From Polynucleobacter sp. MWH-UH2A (GTDB lineage: Bacteria; Pseudomonadota; Gammaproteobacteria; Burkholderiales; Burkholderiaceae): DNA of 64,000 bases. Positions 26,406-35,327 of the stretch are shown piece after piece (position 1 is the stretch's first letter; every line of letters starts with the position of its first letter). The position numbers and the translations under genes are program-made. The DNA lies in assembly GCF_018687195.1 (NCBI RefSeq), contig NZ_CP061321.1, positions 186,001 through 250,000 on the forward strand, in the 5' to 3' direction. The notes under the pieces are model-generated. The model saw nothing but the letters and a program-made list of their open reading frames with translations, was not told where the DNA came from and searched no databases.

Positions 26406-28439
26406 ATGAATCTCTTATATGAAGAGGGTGGCGATATCAAAATCGCCACAGTGCAGTCTGCGTCTGGGGTAGGTGAGGCTGAATCTTGGCAGGCAACGAG
26501 CTTGTCTGGTAAAAAAATCAAACTCAAGGCTAAGGAAGTTTGGTTGCGCTTTGAAAAACCTGAAGCTCAGGCTGTGATGGATGAAGCGCTCACGCTGTCA
26601 AAAGAAATTGATTTGCAATTGCTTTGGGACTGCGCTCCAGATGAAGAGTTTGGATTGGTGGATGTTGCCCACGAGTATTTTGGGGATCAGGCCACAATTC
26701 CTCAGCAAGTTTCGCTGGCAATTGCGTTGCAAGGCGCGCCAGTCTTTTTTCGGCGCAAAGGACGGGGACGTTTTCAGAGGGCGCCTTTAGAGCAGTTACA
26801 GGCAGGCTTAGCGGCGTTAGAGCGCAAACAAAAAGAGTTAGAGCAACAGTCCCAGTGGCAACAAGAATTGGTGGCAGGCGCGTTTCCAGAAACTCTGAAA
26901 GCATCTGCCAAGCAACTCCTCTTTTCTCCGGATAAAAATAGCTCTGCTTATAAAGCCTTAAGCGCTGCATGCACGGAGACTGGTGAATCTCTCGCTCAAC
27001 TGATGATTCGCTGTGGCGCGATTGATTCTCCTCTCGCATACCACCAAGGTATGTTTTTAAAGGCTCACTTTCCAAATGGCTCTGCTCATAATCCCAATGT
27101 AGGAGTTGATAACGCTGCTTATGATGCTGCGATTGCAGAACTTCCTTTGGCAGAAGTGCAGGCTTTCTCAATTGACGATTCTGGTACTACGGAAATTGAT
27201 GATGCACTTTCTGTAACAGATTTACCGGAAGGTGCGCACCGCATCGGAATTCATATTGCAGCGCCTGGGCTGGCTTTAACTAGAGATGATGCGTTAGATC
27301 AAGTGGCTCGTAGCCGGATGTCTACGGTTTATTTTCCGGGCGACAAAATCACGATGTTGCCGGATGCGGTGATTCAGAAATTCTCTTTGGATGAAGGGGC
27401 TGCAAGACCTGCTTTATCAGTCTACGTAGATATTGATGCAGACGGCTTAGTAAACCGAGAGACTATTCAAATGCGCGCGGAAATGGTTCCGATTGCCGCG
27501 AATTTGCGCCTTGAAAATATCGAAGACTTGGTCAGTGATGAGACTTTGTCTGATGCCAGCACTGAATACCCTTTCAAAAAAGAATTAGATATTCTGTGGC
27601 GAGCTGCAAAACACTTGCATGCTGGGCGCCAAGAAAAAAGAGTCGCCAATGGCTTACGTGCGGAACAACTAGGTTTGGTAGACCCAAATGCTTTGGCAAG
27701 AGATTTTCATTTTCAGATCAAAAATAATGATGGAGTGGAGTGGGTAGAAATTGCTCCACGTCAGCGCGGTTCCATTCTGGATACGATAGTTGCCGAGTGG
27801 ATGATCTTTTGTAACAGTGCATCAGGTCAATTGCTGGCTGAACATGGCTTGCCAGGTTTATTTAGAACACAAAAAGGCTGGGGTCCTATGCGGACTCGGA
27901 TGCAAACAACCCCGGGGCCTCATGAAGGCTTGGGCTTGGACTACTACGCTTGGTCTACTTCGCCTTTGCGTCGTTACTCTGATTTGATCAATCAATGGCA
28001 GTTGCTGGCATTGGCAAAACACGGCGTTACCGCAAAAATGGTTGCTCCTTTTCCTCCACGGGATGCAGTCTTAATGGGAATTGCCGCAGAGTTTGAATCT
28101 TCTTATCAAGCCTATGGTGAGTACCAAGACCGCCTGGAGAAATATTGGTGCTTGCGTTGGATGACGCAAGAAGATAAGTCAAAGGCAGTTTATATACGAC
28201 ATCTAAAAGAGGGTATGTCGAGGGTTGAGCCAATACCTTTGCACTTGCCAGTTCCAGAGCTAGCAAGCCATCCACGCATGACTCGAGCTCACGTGATGGT
28301 GTCTGATGTAGATCTATTGCAATTAAGTGCAGCGGTCAGGGTATTGGAGATTGAGTCGACACAGTCAGATAATCATGCCACTGAGGGCCAAGAAGTATTG
28401 CCATCTGGAGAGGCGGAAGAAGATGCGAGCCTGGATTAG
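26406..28439 (+). CDS. RNB-domain exoribonuclease (RNase II/R family)
   Basis: A 677-residue 3'-5' exoribonuclease. The catalytic RNB core starts with FSIDDSGTTEIDDALSV, whose aspartates bind the metal. It continues with RSRMSTVYFPGDKITMLP and the late GLDYYAWSTSPLRRYSDLINQWQLLA, the family signature. The N-terminal part lacks the clear cold-shock and S1 domains of E. coli RNase R, so it is closer to the shorter betaproteobacterial and cyanobacterial RNB proteins. The C-terminal ~30 residues are acidic and low-complexity. It overlaps the next gene by 17 bp. Confidence 0.9.
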   Translation: MNLLYEEGGDIKIATVQSASGVGEAESWQATSLSGKKIKLKAKEVWLRFEKPEAQAVMDEALTLSKEIDLQLLWDCAPDEEFGLVDVAHEYFGDQATIPQQVSLAIALQGAPVFFRRKGRGRFQRAPLEQLQAGLAALERKQKELEQQSQWQQELVAGAFPETLKASAKQLLFSPDKNSSAYKALSAACTETGESLAQLMIRCGAIDSPLAYHQGMFLKAHFPNGSAHNPNVGVDNAAYDAAIAELPLAEVQAFSIDDSGTTEIDDALSVTDLPEGAHRIGIHIAAPGLALTRDDALDQVARSRMSTVYFPGDKITMLPDAVIQKFSLDEGAARPALSVYVDIDADGLVNRETIQMRAEMVPIAANLRLENIEDLVSDETLSDASTEYPFKKELDILWRAAKHLHAGRQEKRVANGLRAEQLGLVDPNALARDFHFQIKNNDGVEWVEIAPRQRGSILDTIVAEWMIFCNSASGQLLAEHGLPGLFRTQKGWGPMRTRMQTTPGPHEGLGLDYYAWSTSPLRRYSDLINQWQLLALAKHGVTAKMVAPFPPRDAVLMGIAAEFESSYQAYGEYQDRLEKYWCLRWMTQEDKSKAVYIRHLKEGMSRVEPIPLHLPVPELASHPRMTRAHVMVSDVDLLQLSAAVRVLEIESTQSDNHATEGQEVLPSGEAEEDASLD

Positions 28440-29310
28440 ACCAATCCATCTCCCGCACTTTGAAAAAGTGGAGCGTTTGATTTCCTATTTTCAAGATGCT
28501 TGGCGTAAGCACCCGTTTCGTTTGGCTCTACTTGTTTCATTAGGCATGCACATCATCTTCTTGTCGTTTCGTTGGGGCATCGGGGAGATTCAGAATCGAC
28601 GCCTCAATACGCCCCTGAGTGTGGTTCTAGTTAATGCCAGTAATAAGGCTCCCCCTAAGGAAGCGAATAAATTGGCGCAGGCTGCTTTACAGGGCGGCGG
28701 AAAGTCAGAGGTACAAGATGCGACGGCTCTGCATCGCGCCAGATTGGGGGCTGAGGCTCGCCTTGAAGTTCTAGAGAAGCAGCAAAAGCAAATGCTGGCT
28801 AAATTAGATGAGCAGCGCGCTCGCTCTGGTGGACGTAAAAGTGGCGATGATCAAAAGGTAGTTCAACAGCTCAATTCACTAGAGGCAGAATTAGCTAAAC
28901 GACTGCAGCAAGATGGTCGTCAACCCCGTCGCAAAGTATTAACGGGCGCCAATACAAAAGCTGTGACTTTTGCCCATTACTTTGATGCTATGCGCCAAAA
29001 AATCGAGGCCTATGGCAGCACGTTTTTTCCTCGAGCAAATGGACGACCTTTGTATGGAAGCTTGATCATTGTGGTGAGTGTGGATGCTCAAGGCCGTATT
29101 ACCAATAATGCTCAGGGTAGGGAGGGGCTTTCCATTGGGCGTAGCTCTGGCAATCCGGAGCTCGATCGTCAAGCGCTTGCAATTGTTAGGGCTTCTGCGC
29201 CATTTGGACCCTTCCCCACGGAAATGCGAAATCAAATCGATGTGCTGGATTGGATATCGACTTTTGACTTTACTCGAGAGGGAAACGATCATTTGGAATT
29301 ACGAAACTAA
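28423..29310 (+). CDS. TonB C-terminal domain (energy transducer-like) protein
   Basis: A 295-residue protein with one N-terminal membrane helix (about residues 27-50, FRLALLVSLGMHIIFLSFRW), a basic and glutamine-rich coiled-coil stretch (ARLEVLEKQQKQMLAKLDEQ), and a C-terminal TonB-like domain (GSLIIVVSVDAQGRI, ELDRQALAIVRASAPFGPFP). I chose the ATG at 28423, which has GGAG upstream and lies inside the end of the RNB gene; the open frame extends 32 codons further. No exbB or exbD is nearby and the middle region is not the usual Pro-Lys repeat, so a role with TolA- or TonB-like envelope bridging is inference. Confidence 0.8.
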   Translation: MRAWIRPIHLPHFEKVERLISYFQDAWRKHPFRLALLVSLGMHIIFLSFRWGIGEIQNRRLNTPLSVVLVNASNKAPPKEANKLAQAALQGGGKSEVQDATALHRARLGAEARLEVLEKQQKQMLAKLDEQRARSGGRKSGDDQKVVQQLNSLEAELAKRLQQDGRQPRRKVLTGANTKAVTFAHYFDAMRQKIEAYGSTFFPRANGRPLYGSLIIVVSVDAQGRITNNAQGREGLSIGRSSGNPELDRQALAIVRASAPFGPFPTEMRNQIDVLDWISTFDFTREGNDHLELRN

Positions 29311-29331
29311 TTCGCTTATTCTGTAAGCCTT

Positions 29332-30237
29332 ATGACGCTAAACGCTACTCCTGATCTTCATACAGACCCAAGTCTTTTCTCGGGCAAGGACGTGTATGCG
29401 GTCGCAGGAAATCCCATCTCCCATAGTAAGTCGCCCACAATTCATCAATCGTTTGCAGAGCAGGCTCAGCAATCTATGCATTATGGCCGTTTGCAACCTG
29501 AGTTAGATGGTTTTGTAAAAGTAGCAAAGTCATTTTTTGCTGCTGGCGGCAAAGGAATGAATGTCACTGTCCCTTTTAAATTAGATGCACAGGTGTTTGC
29601 AGATCAATTAACAGATCGTGCTCGCTTGGCTGGTGCCGTGAATACGTTGTGGATTCAGGATGGAAAAATTTATGGCGACAACACTGATGGCGCTGGATTG
29701 GTAAGGGATTTATTGGCGCAAGGGATTGATATTCATGCTGCACGTATTTTGTTGTTAGGTGCGGGTGGTGCGGCGCGCGGCGTGATTGGGCCGTTATTAG
29801 AGCTTTCACCCAAATGCCTGGTCATTGCTAATCGTTCTACCGCTAAGGCAGATGAATTGGTGAAGTTGTTTGCTGATCTAGCTGCCCGCAAAGAAGTCGC
29901 CTTAGGGTTGCGCACCTTGGCGGATCTAGAAGATATCCAAAAAACTTCTCATTCTTTTGATCTGGTGATTAATGCAACAGCTGCGGGATTAACGGACGAG
30001 TCACCTTTGAGTGAAGCGGCGGTAATGCAGGTTTTCAAGCCGGGCTCCTTCGCTTATGACATGGTGTACGGTAAGACCACAGCCTTTATGAAACAAGCTT
30101 TACAGCGTGGTGCTCGCATCAGTGATGGTTTGGGGATGCTTGTAGAACAAGCGGCAGATGCCTTCTTGCTGTGGCGTGGTGCCGAGCTCGCTAATAAGAT
30201 TGATCCGCGCACTGTTTTAGCTAAATTACGTAGCTAA
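29332..30237 (+). CDS. aroE: Shikimate dehydrogenase
   Basis: A 301-residue NADPH-dependent enzyme that reduces 3-dehydroshikimate to shikimate. The substrate site SHSKSPTIHQSF and MNVTVPFKLDA (catalytic Lys) are present. GDNTDGAGL carries the catalytic Asp, and LLGAGGAARGV is the cofactor loop with NRSTAKADEL after it. It is slightly longer than E. coli AroE (272). Gaps of 21 bp to the TonB-like gene and 50 bp to mtgA suggest a common transcript from the dehydrogenase gene onward. Confidence 0.96.
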   Translation: MTLNATPDLHTDPSLFSGKDVYAVAGNPISHSKSPTIHQSFAEQAQQSMHYGRLQPELDGFVKVAKSFFAAGGKGMNVTVPFKLDAQVFADQLTDRARLAGAVNTLWIQDGKIYGDNTDGAGLVRDLLAQGIDIHAARILLLGAGGAARGVIGPLLELSPKCLVIANRSTAKADELVKLFADLAARKEVALGLRTLADLEDIQKTSHSFDLVINATAAGLTDESPLSEAAVMQVFKPGSFAYDMVYGKTTAFMKQALQRGARISDGLGMLVEQAADAFLLWRGAELANKIDPRTVLAKLRS

Positions 30238-30287
30238 TAAGCAATCAACAAATAACAATCCACAAACAAGCAAACACTAATTTTTCA

Positions 30288-31040
30288 ATGCGCTGGATTT
30301 TCTATCCGTTGAAATGTCTGCTGGCAGGCTTTGTTGCCATGCAGCTTTATTTCGTAATCCAGATTGGCTTATGGACTAGTCTAGACCCCAGTAACACAGC
30401 CTTTCAGAGGGCAGAACATTGGCGTTTATGTTCATGGCATTTAACATGCGACATTCAATCTCAATGGGTGCCCTATGACAAGATTTCGAATAATCTCAAG
30501 CGTGCAGTCTTGGTCAGTGAGGATGACATCTTCTTTCAGCATAAAGGGGTGCGTGTTGAGGATATGCAAAAGGCTTGGGAGAGAAATCAACAGCAGACCC
30601 AGGAACGATTGCACTCTGGTGCAAAGACAAAGCCTACTTTACGGGGTGGCTCAACAATTACTCAGCAGCTGGCCAAAAATCTATTTTTATCGTCTGAGCA
30701 ACATTATTTCCGTAAGACACAAGAGCTCATCATCACCGGTCTCCTGGAATTGATCCTTTCAAAACAAAGGCTCTTTGAGATTTATTTAAATTCAGTAGAG
30801 TGGGGTGAAGGCATTTTTGGTATTGGCGCCGCTGCCCAGCATTACTACGCAACAACTCCTACTGGATTGGATGTAGAGCAATCTGCTGCTTTGGCTTCTG
30901 CTTTGCCTGCCCCCAAATGTTTTGATAAGCAACAGTATTGCTATAGGGGGGGCATTAACTATTCCGCTCGCCAAGAATTTATTCTTGAAAATATGGGGCG
31001 CGTTAGATTGACTACCCGCACCAGGGGCGCGGATCAATAA
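30288..31040 (+). CDS. mtgA: Monofunctional peptidoglycan glycosyltransferase
   Basis: A 250-residue inner membrane enzyme that polymerises lipid II into glycan strands without transpeptidation. After a hydrophobic anchor (residues ~8-28) the GT51 motifs appear: VSEDDIFFQHKGV with the catalytic Glu, RGGSTITQQLAKNLFLSSEQ, and LELILSKQRLFEIYLNSVEWGEGIFG. There is no transpeptidase domain, as expected for MtgA. It is next to aroE, the usual betaproteobacterial neighbourhood, and ends 57 bp before the convergent apt gene. Confidence 0.96.
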   Translation: MRWIFYPLKCLLAGFVAMQLYFVIQIGLWTSLDPSNTAFQRAEHWRLCSWHLTCDIQSQWVPYDKISNNLKRAVLVSEDDIFFQHKGVRVEDMQKAWERNQQQTQERLHSGAKTKPTLRGGSTITQQLAKNLFLSSEQHYFRKTQELIITGLLELILSKQRLFEIYLNSVEWGEGIFGIGAAAQHYYATTPTGLDVEQSAALASALPAPKCFDKQQYCYRGGINYSARQEFILENMGRVRLTTRTRGADQ

Positions 31041-31096
31041 ACACCTTTTAGCTCTTTGGTGACTAGCCAATCATTAAATATACCCACTAACAAGCC

Positions 31097-31615
31097 TTAC
31101 AAAGTTAACAATGTGCGAAATGGAATGCCTGATGCGTCTAAAAGGCGCTTGCCGTCAAGAGCCTTTATCTCTGCAAGCGTCATTGCGCCTGCTAGTTTCG
31201 CGCCCACTTTTTTAACTAATTGTGATGCCGCTATTAGGGTGCCCCCAGTTGCAAGGACATCGTCAATAACGAGTATCTTTGCATCTTTTTCTATAGTATG
31301 TGCTTGAATTTGGAGCGCATCTTTACCATACTCTAGTCCATATGATTCTGTGTGGGTAGCAAGCGGCAATTTATTCGGCTTCCTTGCCAAAAGAAGGCCT
31401 TTATTGGTCTGTCTAGCCAGGGCGGCACCAAAAATAAATCCTCGTGACTCAATGCCAAGAATATGTGTATATTCAAATTCATTGCCTAATCTATCAAGTA
31501 ACTCGATTGCGCATTTAAAAGCATCAGCATTTGCCAGCAATGGGGATATATCTCTAAAGAAAATACCTGGTTTAGGAAAGTTCTCGATGACTGGTAGATA
31601 ATTTATCAGGTCCAT
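31097..31615 (-). CDS. apt: Adenine phosphoribosyltransferase
   Basis: A 172-residue salvage enzyme that converts adenine and PRPP to AMP. FPKPGIFFRDISPLL is the Apt signature. ILVIDDVLATGGTLIAAS is the PRPP-binding motif. GIESRGFIFGAALA and ARKPNKLP complete the active site. I chose the internal ATG at 31615; an ATG 7 codons upstream would overlap the divergent nucleosidase-like gene. The starts are only 11 bp apart, so promoters must lie inside the genes or be shared. The gene's role fits its neighbour, which may release adenine. Confidence 0.93.
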   Translation of the reverse strand: MDLINYLPVIENFPKPGIFFRDISPLLANADAFKCAIELLDRLGNEFEYTHILGIESRGFIFGAALARQTNKGLLLARKPNKLPLATHTESYGLEYGKDALQIQAHTIEKDAKILVIDDVLATGGTLIAASQLVKKVGAKLAGAMTLAEIKALDGKRLLDASGIPFRTLLTL

Positions 31616-31626
31616 AATTTGCTCAC

Positions 31627-32184
31627 ATGATGTCAAAGATACTAATTGTTACCGCCTTAGAGAATGAACTTAGGAGGAATAGATTACCTAGCCATCTCAA
31701 TATTGTTTATTGCGGGGTTGGTAAGGTGAACGCCGTTGTAAACACTATTAAGGCGATAAGTCAATTTCGCCCAAACATGATTCTTAATTATGGCACGGCA
31801 GGAAAGGTAAGCTCGAATATATCTGGCATTCTTCCAGTGTCAAAAGTTGTGCAAAGAGATATGAATGCTCAACCACTTGCCCCCAGAGGCATGACTCCAT
31901 TCTGCTCTAGGCCACATGAATATTATTCAGGCCGGGACGGCTATATATGCGGCTCAGGTGATAGTTTCGTCACAAGCCATGACCCTTGGCTATTGACTCA
32001 AAAAATTGATTTGGTGGATATGGAGCTCTTTGGTATTGCTGCAGTAGCCTACGACAATAAATTGCCTTGGCATTCTTTTAAATACATTACAGATGATGCT
32101 AATGAATCCTCTGGTTCTGATTGGGCTAGTAGGGTCAGCTATGGGGAAGATTTGTTTATTGAGGCTCTAAAGCAGTTCAAGTAG
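31627..32184 (+). CDS. MTA/SAH nucleosidase-like phosphorylase family protein
   Basis: A 185-residue protein similar to the purine nucleoside phosphorylase/MTA-SAH nucleosidase fold. MSKILIVTALENELRRN places an acid where E. coli MTAN has its catalytic Glu12. NYGTAGKVSS, VDMELFGIAAVAYDNKLPWHSFKYITDDAN and the Asp in ITDDAN match the ribose- and base-binding segments. It is about 45 residues shorter than E. coli MTAN (232). Codons 18-22 include AGG AGG AAT AGA, unusual beside its neighbours, which hints at transfer. It is divergent from apt, so adenine released here could be salvaged directly; this is inference. Confidence 0.75.
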   Translation: MMSKILIVTALENELRRNRLPSHLNIVYCGVGKVNAVVNTIKAISQFRPNMILNYGTAGKVSSNISGILPVSKVVQRDMNAQPLAPRGMTPFCSRPHEYYSGRDGYICGSGDSFVTSHDPWLLTQKIDLVDMELFGIAAVAYDNKLPWHSFKYITDDANESSGSDWASRVSYGEDLFIEALKQFK

Positions 32185-32332
32185 ACTTTGATAACTCATT
32201 TGAATTCATGCCGCGACGATTGGAGTGGCTTAAAAAAGGTCTAAATTGCTCTGAGCCCCTAACGTAATTAGCCCCTCGATCTGTTGCTCAACTCCAAAAG
32301 CGCTAATTACTATTCGGAGTGATCATCGTTAT

Positions 32333-33172
32333 TTAGCTTGCTGCTCTCAATGCAGCACGAGTGCTGATCGCAACGGCTCTTGCTGCTTGTGCAAAATCGT
32401 TTCCAGAGCTGGCATACAAAATGGCTCTAGAAGAATTGATGATCATGCCTGTCCCGGGTTTGCCTGCAATAGCACCTGCTTTGACAGTTGCCTCAATATC
32501 GCCGCCCTGAGCACCAATTCCTGGAATGAGGAGTGGCATATCGCCTACGATGGAACGCACTTTTGAAATCTCATCTGGAAAGGTTGCGCCAACAACCAAA
32601 CCAATTTGTCCGCTGCTATTCCATTGGGTAGCTGCCAGTTTTGCGACGTGAAGGTATAGAGGTTCGCCATTTGGCGCAACATTTAAAAACTGTAAATCAG
32701 ATCCGCCTGGGTTAGATGTACGACACAACACAATGACCCCTTTGCCTGTGTGCTTGAGATAAGGCTCAATCGTATCGAACCCCATATAAGGATTAACCGT
32801 AATGGCATCAGCGCCATAGCGCTCAAATGCCTCGAGGGCGTAATGGTCAGCCGTACTGCCAATATCACCACGCTTAGAATCCAAAATCACCGGGATGTGG
32901 GGGTATTTATCTTTGAGGTGACGTATCAGCTTTTCGAGTTGACCCTCAGCCCGCTGGGATGCGAAATAGGCAAATTGGGGCTTAAAGGAGCAAACGAGGT
33001 CTGCTGTGGCATCGGCAATCTCGCGACAAAATTCAAAGATGCCCTCTGGCTTCCCTTGTAGGGAGGGGGGTAGACGCTTGGGATCGGGGTCAAAACCAAT
33101 GCACAGCATGCTGCCTTGGGAAGCCCATGCAGACTGGAGTTGCTGGGTAAAGGTGTTTGAGCGTGAGTTCAT
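32333..33172 (-). CDS. pyrF: Orotidine 5'-phosphate decarboxylase, type 2
   Basis: A 279-residue enzyme for the last step of UMP synthesis, of the longer type 2 group. The N-terminus [14 protein letters not shown] binds substrate. The catalytic Lys/Asp set is in [29 protein letters not shown] is the phosphate-binding loop. It stands alone, divergent from corA across 73 bp. pyrB and pyrR of the same pathway are at about 59 kb. The 148-bp gap on its 3' side (32185-32332) holds only an inverted repeat and no gene. Confidence 0.96.
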   Translation of the reverse strand: MNSRSNTFTQQLQSAWASQGSMLCIGFDPDPKRLPPSLQGKPEGIFEFCREIADATADLVCSFKPQFAYFASQRAEGQLEKLIRHLKDKYPHIPVILDSKRGDIGSTADHYALEAFERYGADAITVNPYMGFDTIEPYLKHTGKGVIVLCRTSNPGGSDLQFLNVAPNGEPLYLHVAKLAATQWNSSGQIGLVVGATFPDEISKVRSIVGDMPLLIPGIGAQGGDIEATVKAGAIAGKPGTGMIINSSRAILYASSGNDFAQAARAVAISTRAALRAAS

Positions 33173-33245
33173 TCGATTTGGCTTATTTTAATGAAACGGT
33201 CATGTTCTATAGGATAAACTAGCGCACATTCCTTAGGAGTTCACC

Positions 33246-34211
33246 ATGATCAACTTGTTCGTCCTGCAAAATGGCCGCCTCTCTCAAGAGCAAGTAGAAG
33301 ATCGCAATGAATTATTGCAGTATGCCAATCCTATTTGGATTGACGTGGTCGACCCTGAAGAGGAAGAGCTCATCTGGATTAAAGAGGCTTTTGGCGTACT
33401 TTTGCCAGAGTTAGATGATTTAGGGGACTTGGAAGCTTCTGCTCGTTACTTCGAGGCAGATGATGGTCACCTCCATATTCGTACTGATTTCTTGTTGGAT
33501 GAAGAGGAGACCTCTCGTAACGTACGAGTTGCATTTGTGATGACCAAGCAAGTCTTGTTCTCTATTCATGACGAAGATTTGCCCGTGTTCCGCTTGGTAC
33601 GTTTGCGTGCACGCTTGCGTCCTGGATCGGTGAGCAACGCTAAAGATGTGTTGCTCGATCTGTATTCAACTGATGCTGAATATTCCGCTGATGCCCTAGA
33701 AGAAGTTTATGAAAATCTCGAATTAGCAGGCAAACGGGTCTTACAAGATGACATCAACGACGCGGATGCTGAACAGGTTCTTGAAACGATTGCTAAAGAA
33801 GAAGATACCAATGGCCGTATCCGTCGCAATGTGATGGATACCCGTAGAGCCTTATCTTTCCTGATGCGTAGCAAGTTATTGTCTGATGAGCAGCAAGAAG
33901 AGGCGCGTCAGATTTTGCGAGATATTGATTCTCTAGAAAACCATACCGCTTTCTTGTTCGACAAAATTAACTTCTTAATGGATGCGACCGTAGGTTTCAT
34001 TAACTTGAACCAATCAAAGATTATCAAGATCTTCTCGGTGGTATCAGTAGCCTTAATGCCGCCAACTTTGTTAGCGAGTGTTTGGGGTATGAATTACAAA
34101 TACATGCCTGAACTCGATGCCACTTGGGGATACCCGATGGCCATTATTGCGATGATCGTTTCTGCGATTATTCCGTTGTGGTACTTCTATCACAAGGGTT
34201 GGATGAAGTAA
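33246..34211 (+). CDS. corA: Magnesium/cobalt transporter CorA
   Basis: A 321-residue CorA-type channel for magnesium entry. The large cytoplasmic funnel domain is acidic and helical (residues 1-255). Two C-terminal membrane helices follow. The diagnostic Gly-Met-Asn filter is seen in SVWGMNYKYMPELD between them. The C-terminus is short and basic (YHKGWMK). A good TAGGAG ribosome site precedes the ATG. It lies between pyrF (divergent) and pncC (convergent), apparently as a single gene. Confidence 0.96.
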   Translation: MINLFVLQNGRLSQEQVEDRNELLQYANPIWIDVVDPEEEELIWIKEAFGVLLPELDDLGDLEASARYFEADDGHLHIRTDFLLDEEETSRNVRVAFVMTKQVLFSIHDEDLPVFRLVRLRARLRPGSVSNAKDVLLDLYSTDAEYSADALEEVYENLELAGKRVLQDDINDADAEQVLETIAKEEDTNGRIRRNVMDTRRALSFLMRSKLLSDEQQEEARQILRDIDSLENHTAFLFDKINFLMDATVGFINLNQSKIIKIFSVVSVALMPPTLLASVWGMNYKYMPELDATWGYPMAIIAMIVSAIIPLWYFYHKGWMK

Positions 34212-34233
34212 CTCCACCAAGCTTTTTGCAGTG

Positions 34234-34728
34234 CTAATTCTCGAGAAGTTTTGCTAATTCACTAAGTGCGTAATCGCACGCTTGTTGCCGCACGCGTTGC
34301 CGATCTCCATCAAAGTGCATCGTTTTGGTGAGTATTCTGTTATCGCCACCATCGCCTCGAATGGCCCACCCAAAGCAAACCATGCCAACGGGCTTCGATT
34401 GAGTCCCACCACTTGGACCAGCAATCCCAGTAATGGAGAGAGCAGTATTGACACCAGCGTTGACTTGAGCGCCTTCAGCCATGGCCTTGGCAACTTCTTC
34501 GCTAACGGCGCCAAAGGCTTCAATCAGCTTGCCGGAGACGCCTAAACACTCTGATTTGGCTTCATTACTGTAGGTGATGTAGCCACGCTCAAACCATTCA
34601 CTCGAACCGGCAATTTCCGTTAAGTTGGCGCAAACTAATCCGCCGGTGCATGACTCCGCTGCAGCCATTTTCCAATTCTTTGACTTTAGGATTTCTGCGA
34701 GAGTGCTAACAATGTCTGCGGTTTTCAT
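34234..34728 (-). CDS. pncC: Nicotinamide-nucleotide amidohydrolase (CinA C-terminal domain)
   Basis: A 164-residue stand-alone CinA_C protein that deamidates NMN to nicotinate mononucleotide in pyridine nucleotide recycling. AAAESCTGGLVC holds the catalytic Ser region. GAVSEEVAKAMAEGA and SITGIAGPSGGTQSKPVGMVCFGW complete the family core. There is no N-terminal CinA domain. I chose the ATG at 34728; a TTG at 34740 overlaps the pgpA stop and is the alternative. It is the last gene of the thiL-pgpA-pncC group, a common betaproteobacterial set. Confidence 0.92.
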   Translation of the reverse strand: MKTADIVSTLAEILKSKNWKMAAAESCTGGLVCANLTEIAGSSEWFERGYITYSNEAKSECLGVSGKLIEAFGAVSEEVAKAMAEGAQVNAGVNTALSITGIAGPSGGTQSKPVGMVCFGWAIRGDGGDNRILTKTMHFDGDRQRVRQQACDYALSELAKLLEN

Positions 34729-34736
34729 AGAAGATT

Positions 34737-35327
34737 TCAAGCCAAATATAGAGCAATCATTTGCACTAATGCAATGACTAAGAGTGTAAACAGCGCTGCT
34801 GCAAGATCATCAATCATGATGCCAAAACCTCGCCACCATATTTGTGCGCGAGTTGATGTTGTGCCTAAATTTCCTGTCTTTTTAAAATGACGATCGATCA
34901 TGCCAATTGGGCCTGGTTTGACTGCATCAAAAAATCGAAATAAGGCAAAAGCCAATATTTGCATCCAAAGATTTGCTGGCATGATGATTGCGAGAACGAT
35001 CCAAAATGCAATCATTTCATCCCAAACAATTCCCCCAAAATCTCGTCTTCCCAATTCTTCGCTGACAGACCCGCAGATCCAACAACCCCAGACGAAACCA
35101 GCCCCCAGAATCCATAAGGGCTCAGGCATAGCAGTCAGAGGAAAAATATAGTCAGCCATTAAAAAGATGGCCCAAGCCCACAGAGTGCCTGCCGTGCCTG
35201 GTGCCACGGTGCTGAGACCGCTACCAAATCCAAACGCGAAAATTCTATTCACACTTCCCAACATCCACTTGAAGTCGGGCTTTAAGCTAAGCGCTTGTTG
35301 AGTGGCCTTATTCATGGTGTTGTTCAC
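34737..35327 (-). CDS. pgpA: Phosphatidylglycerophosphatase A
   Basis: A 196-residue membrane phosphatase that makes phosphatidylglycerol from its phosphate. GFGSGLSTVAPGTAGTLWAW at the N-terminal side and IVWDEMIAFWIVL with the acidic metal site are family signatures. ALFRFFDAVKPGPIGMIDRHF is the conserved loop, and about four hydrophobic helices are seen. Its ATG overlaps the thiL stop by 4 bp (ATGA type), indicating translational coupling with thiL. Confidence 0.95.
   Translation of the reverse strand: MNNTMNKATQQALSLKPDFKWMLGSVNRIFAFGFGSGLSTVAPGTAGTLWAWAIFLMADYIFPLTAMPEPLWILGAGFVWGCWICGSVSEELGRRDFGGIVWDEMIAFWIVLAIIMPANLWMQILAFALFRFFDAVKPGPIGMIDRHFKKTGNLGTTSTRAQIWWRGFGIMIDDLAAALFTLLVIALVQMIALYLA

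Noticed and set aside
26590..27171. 193-codon frame opposite the RNB nuclease gene
   Set aside because: It is a shadow of a well-supported gene, with no recognisable domains or ribosome site.
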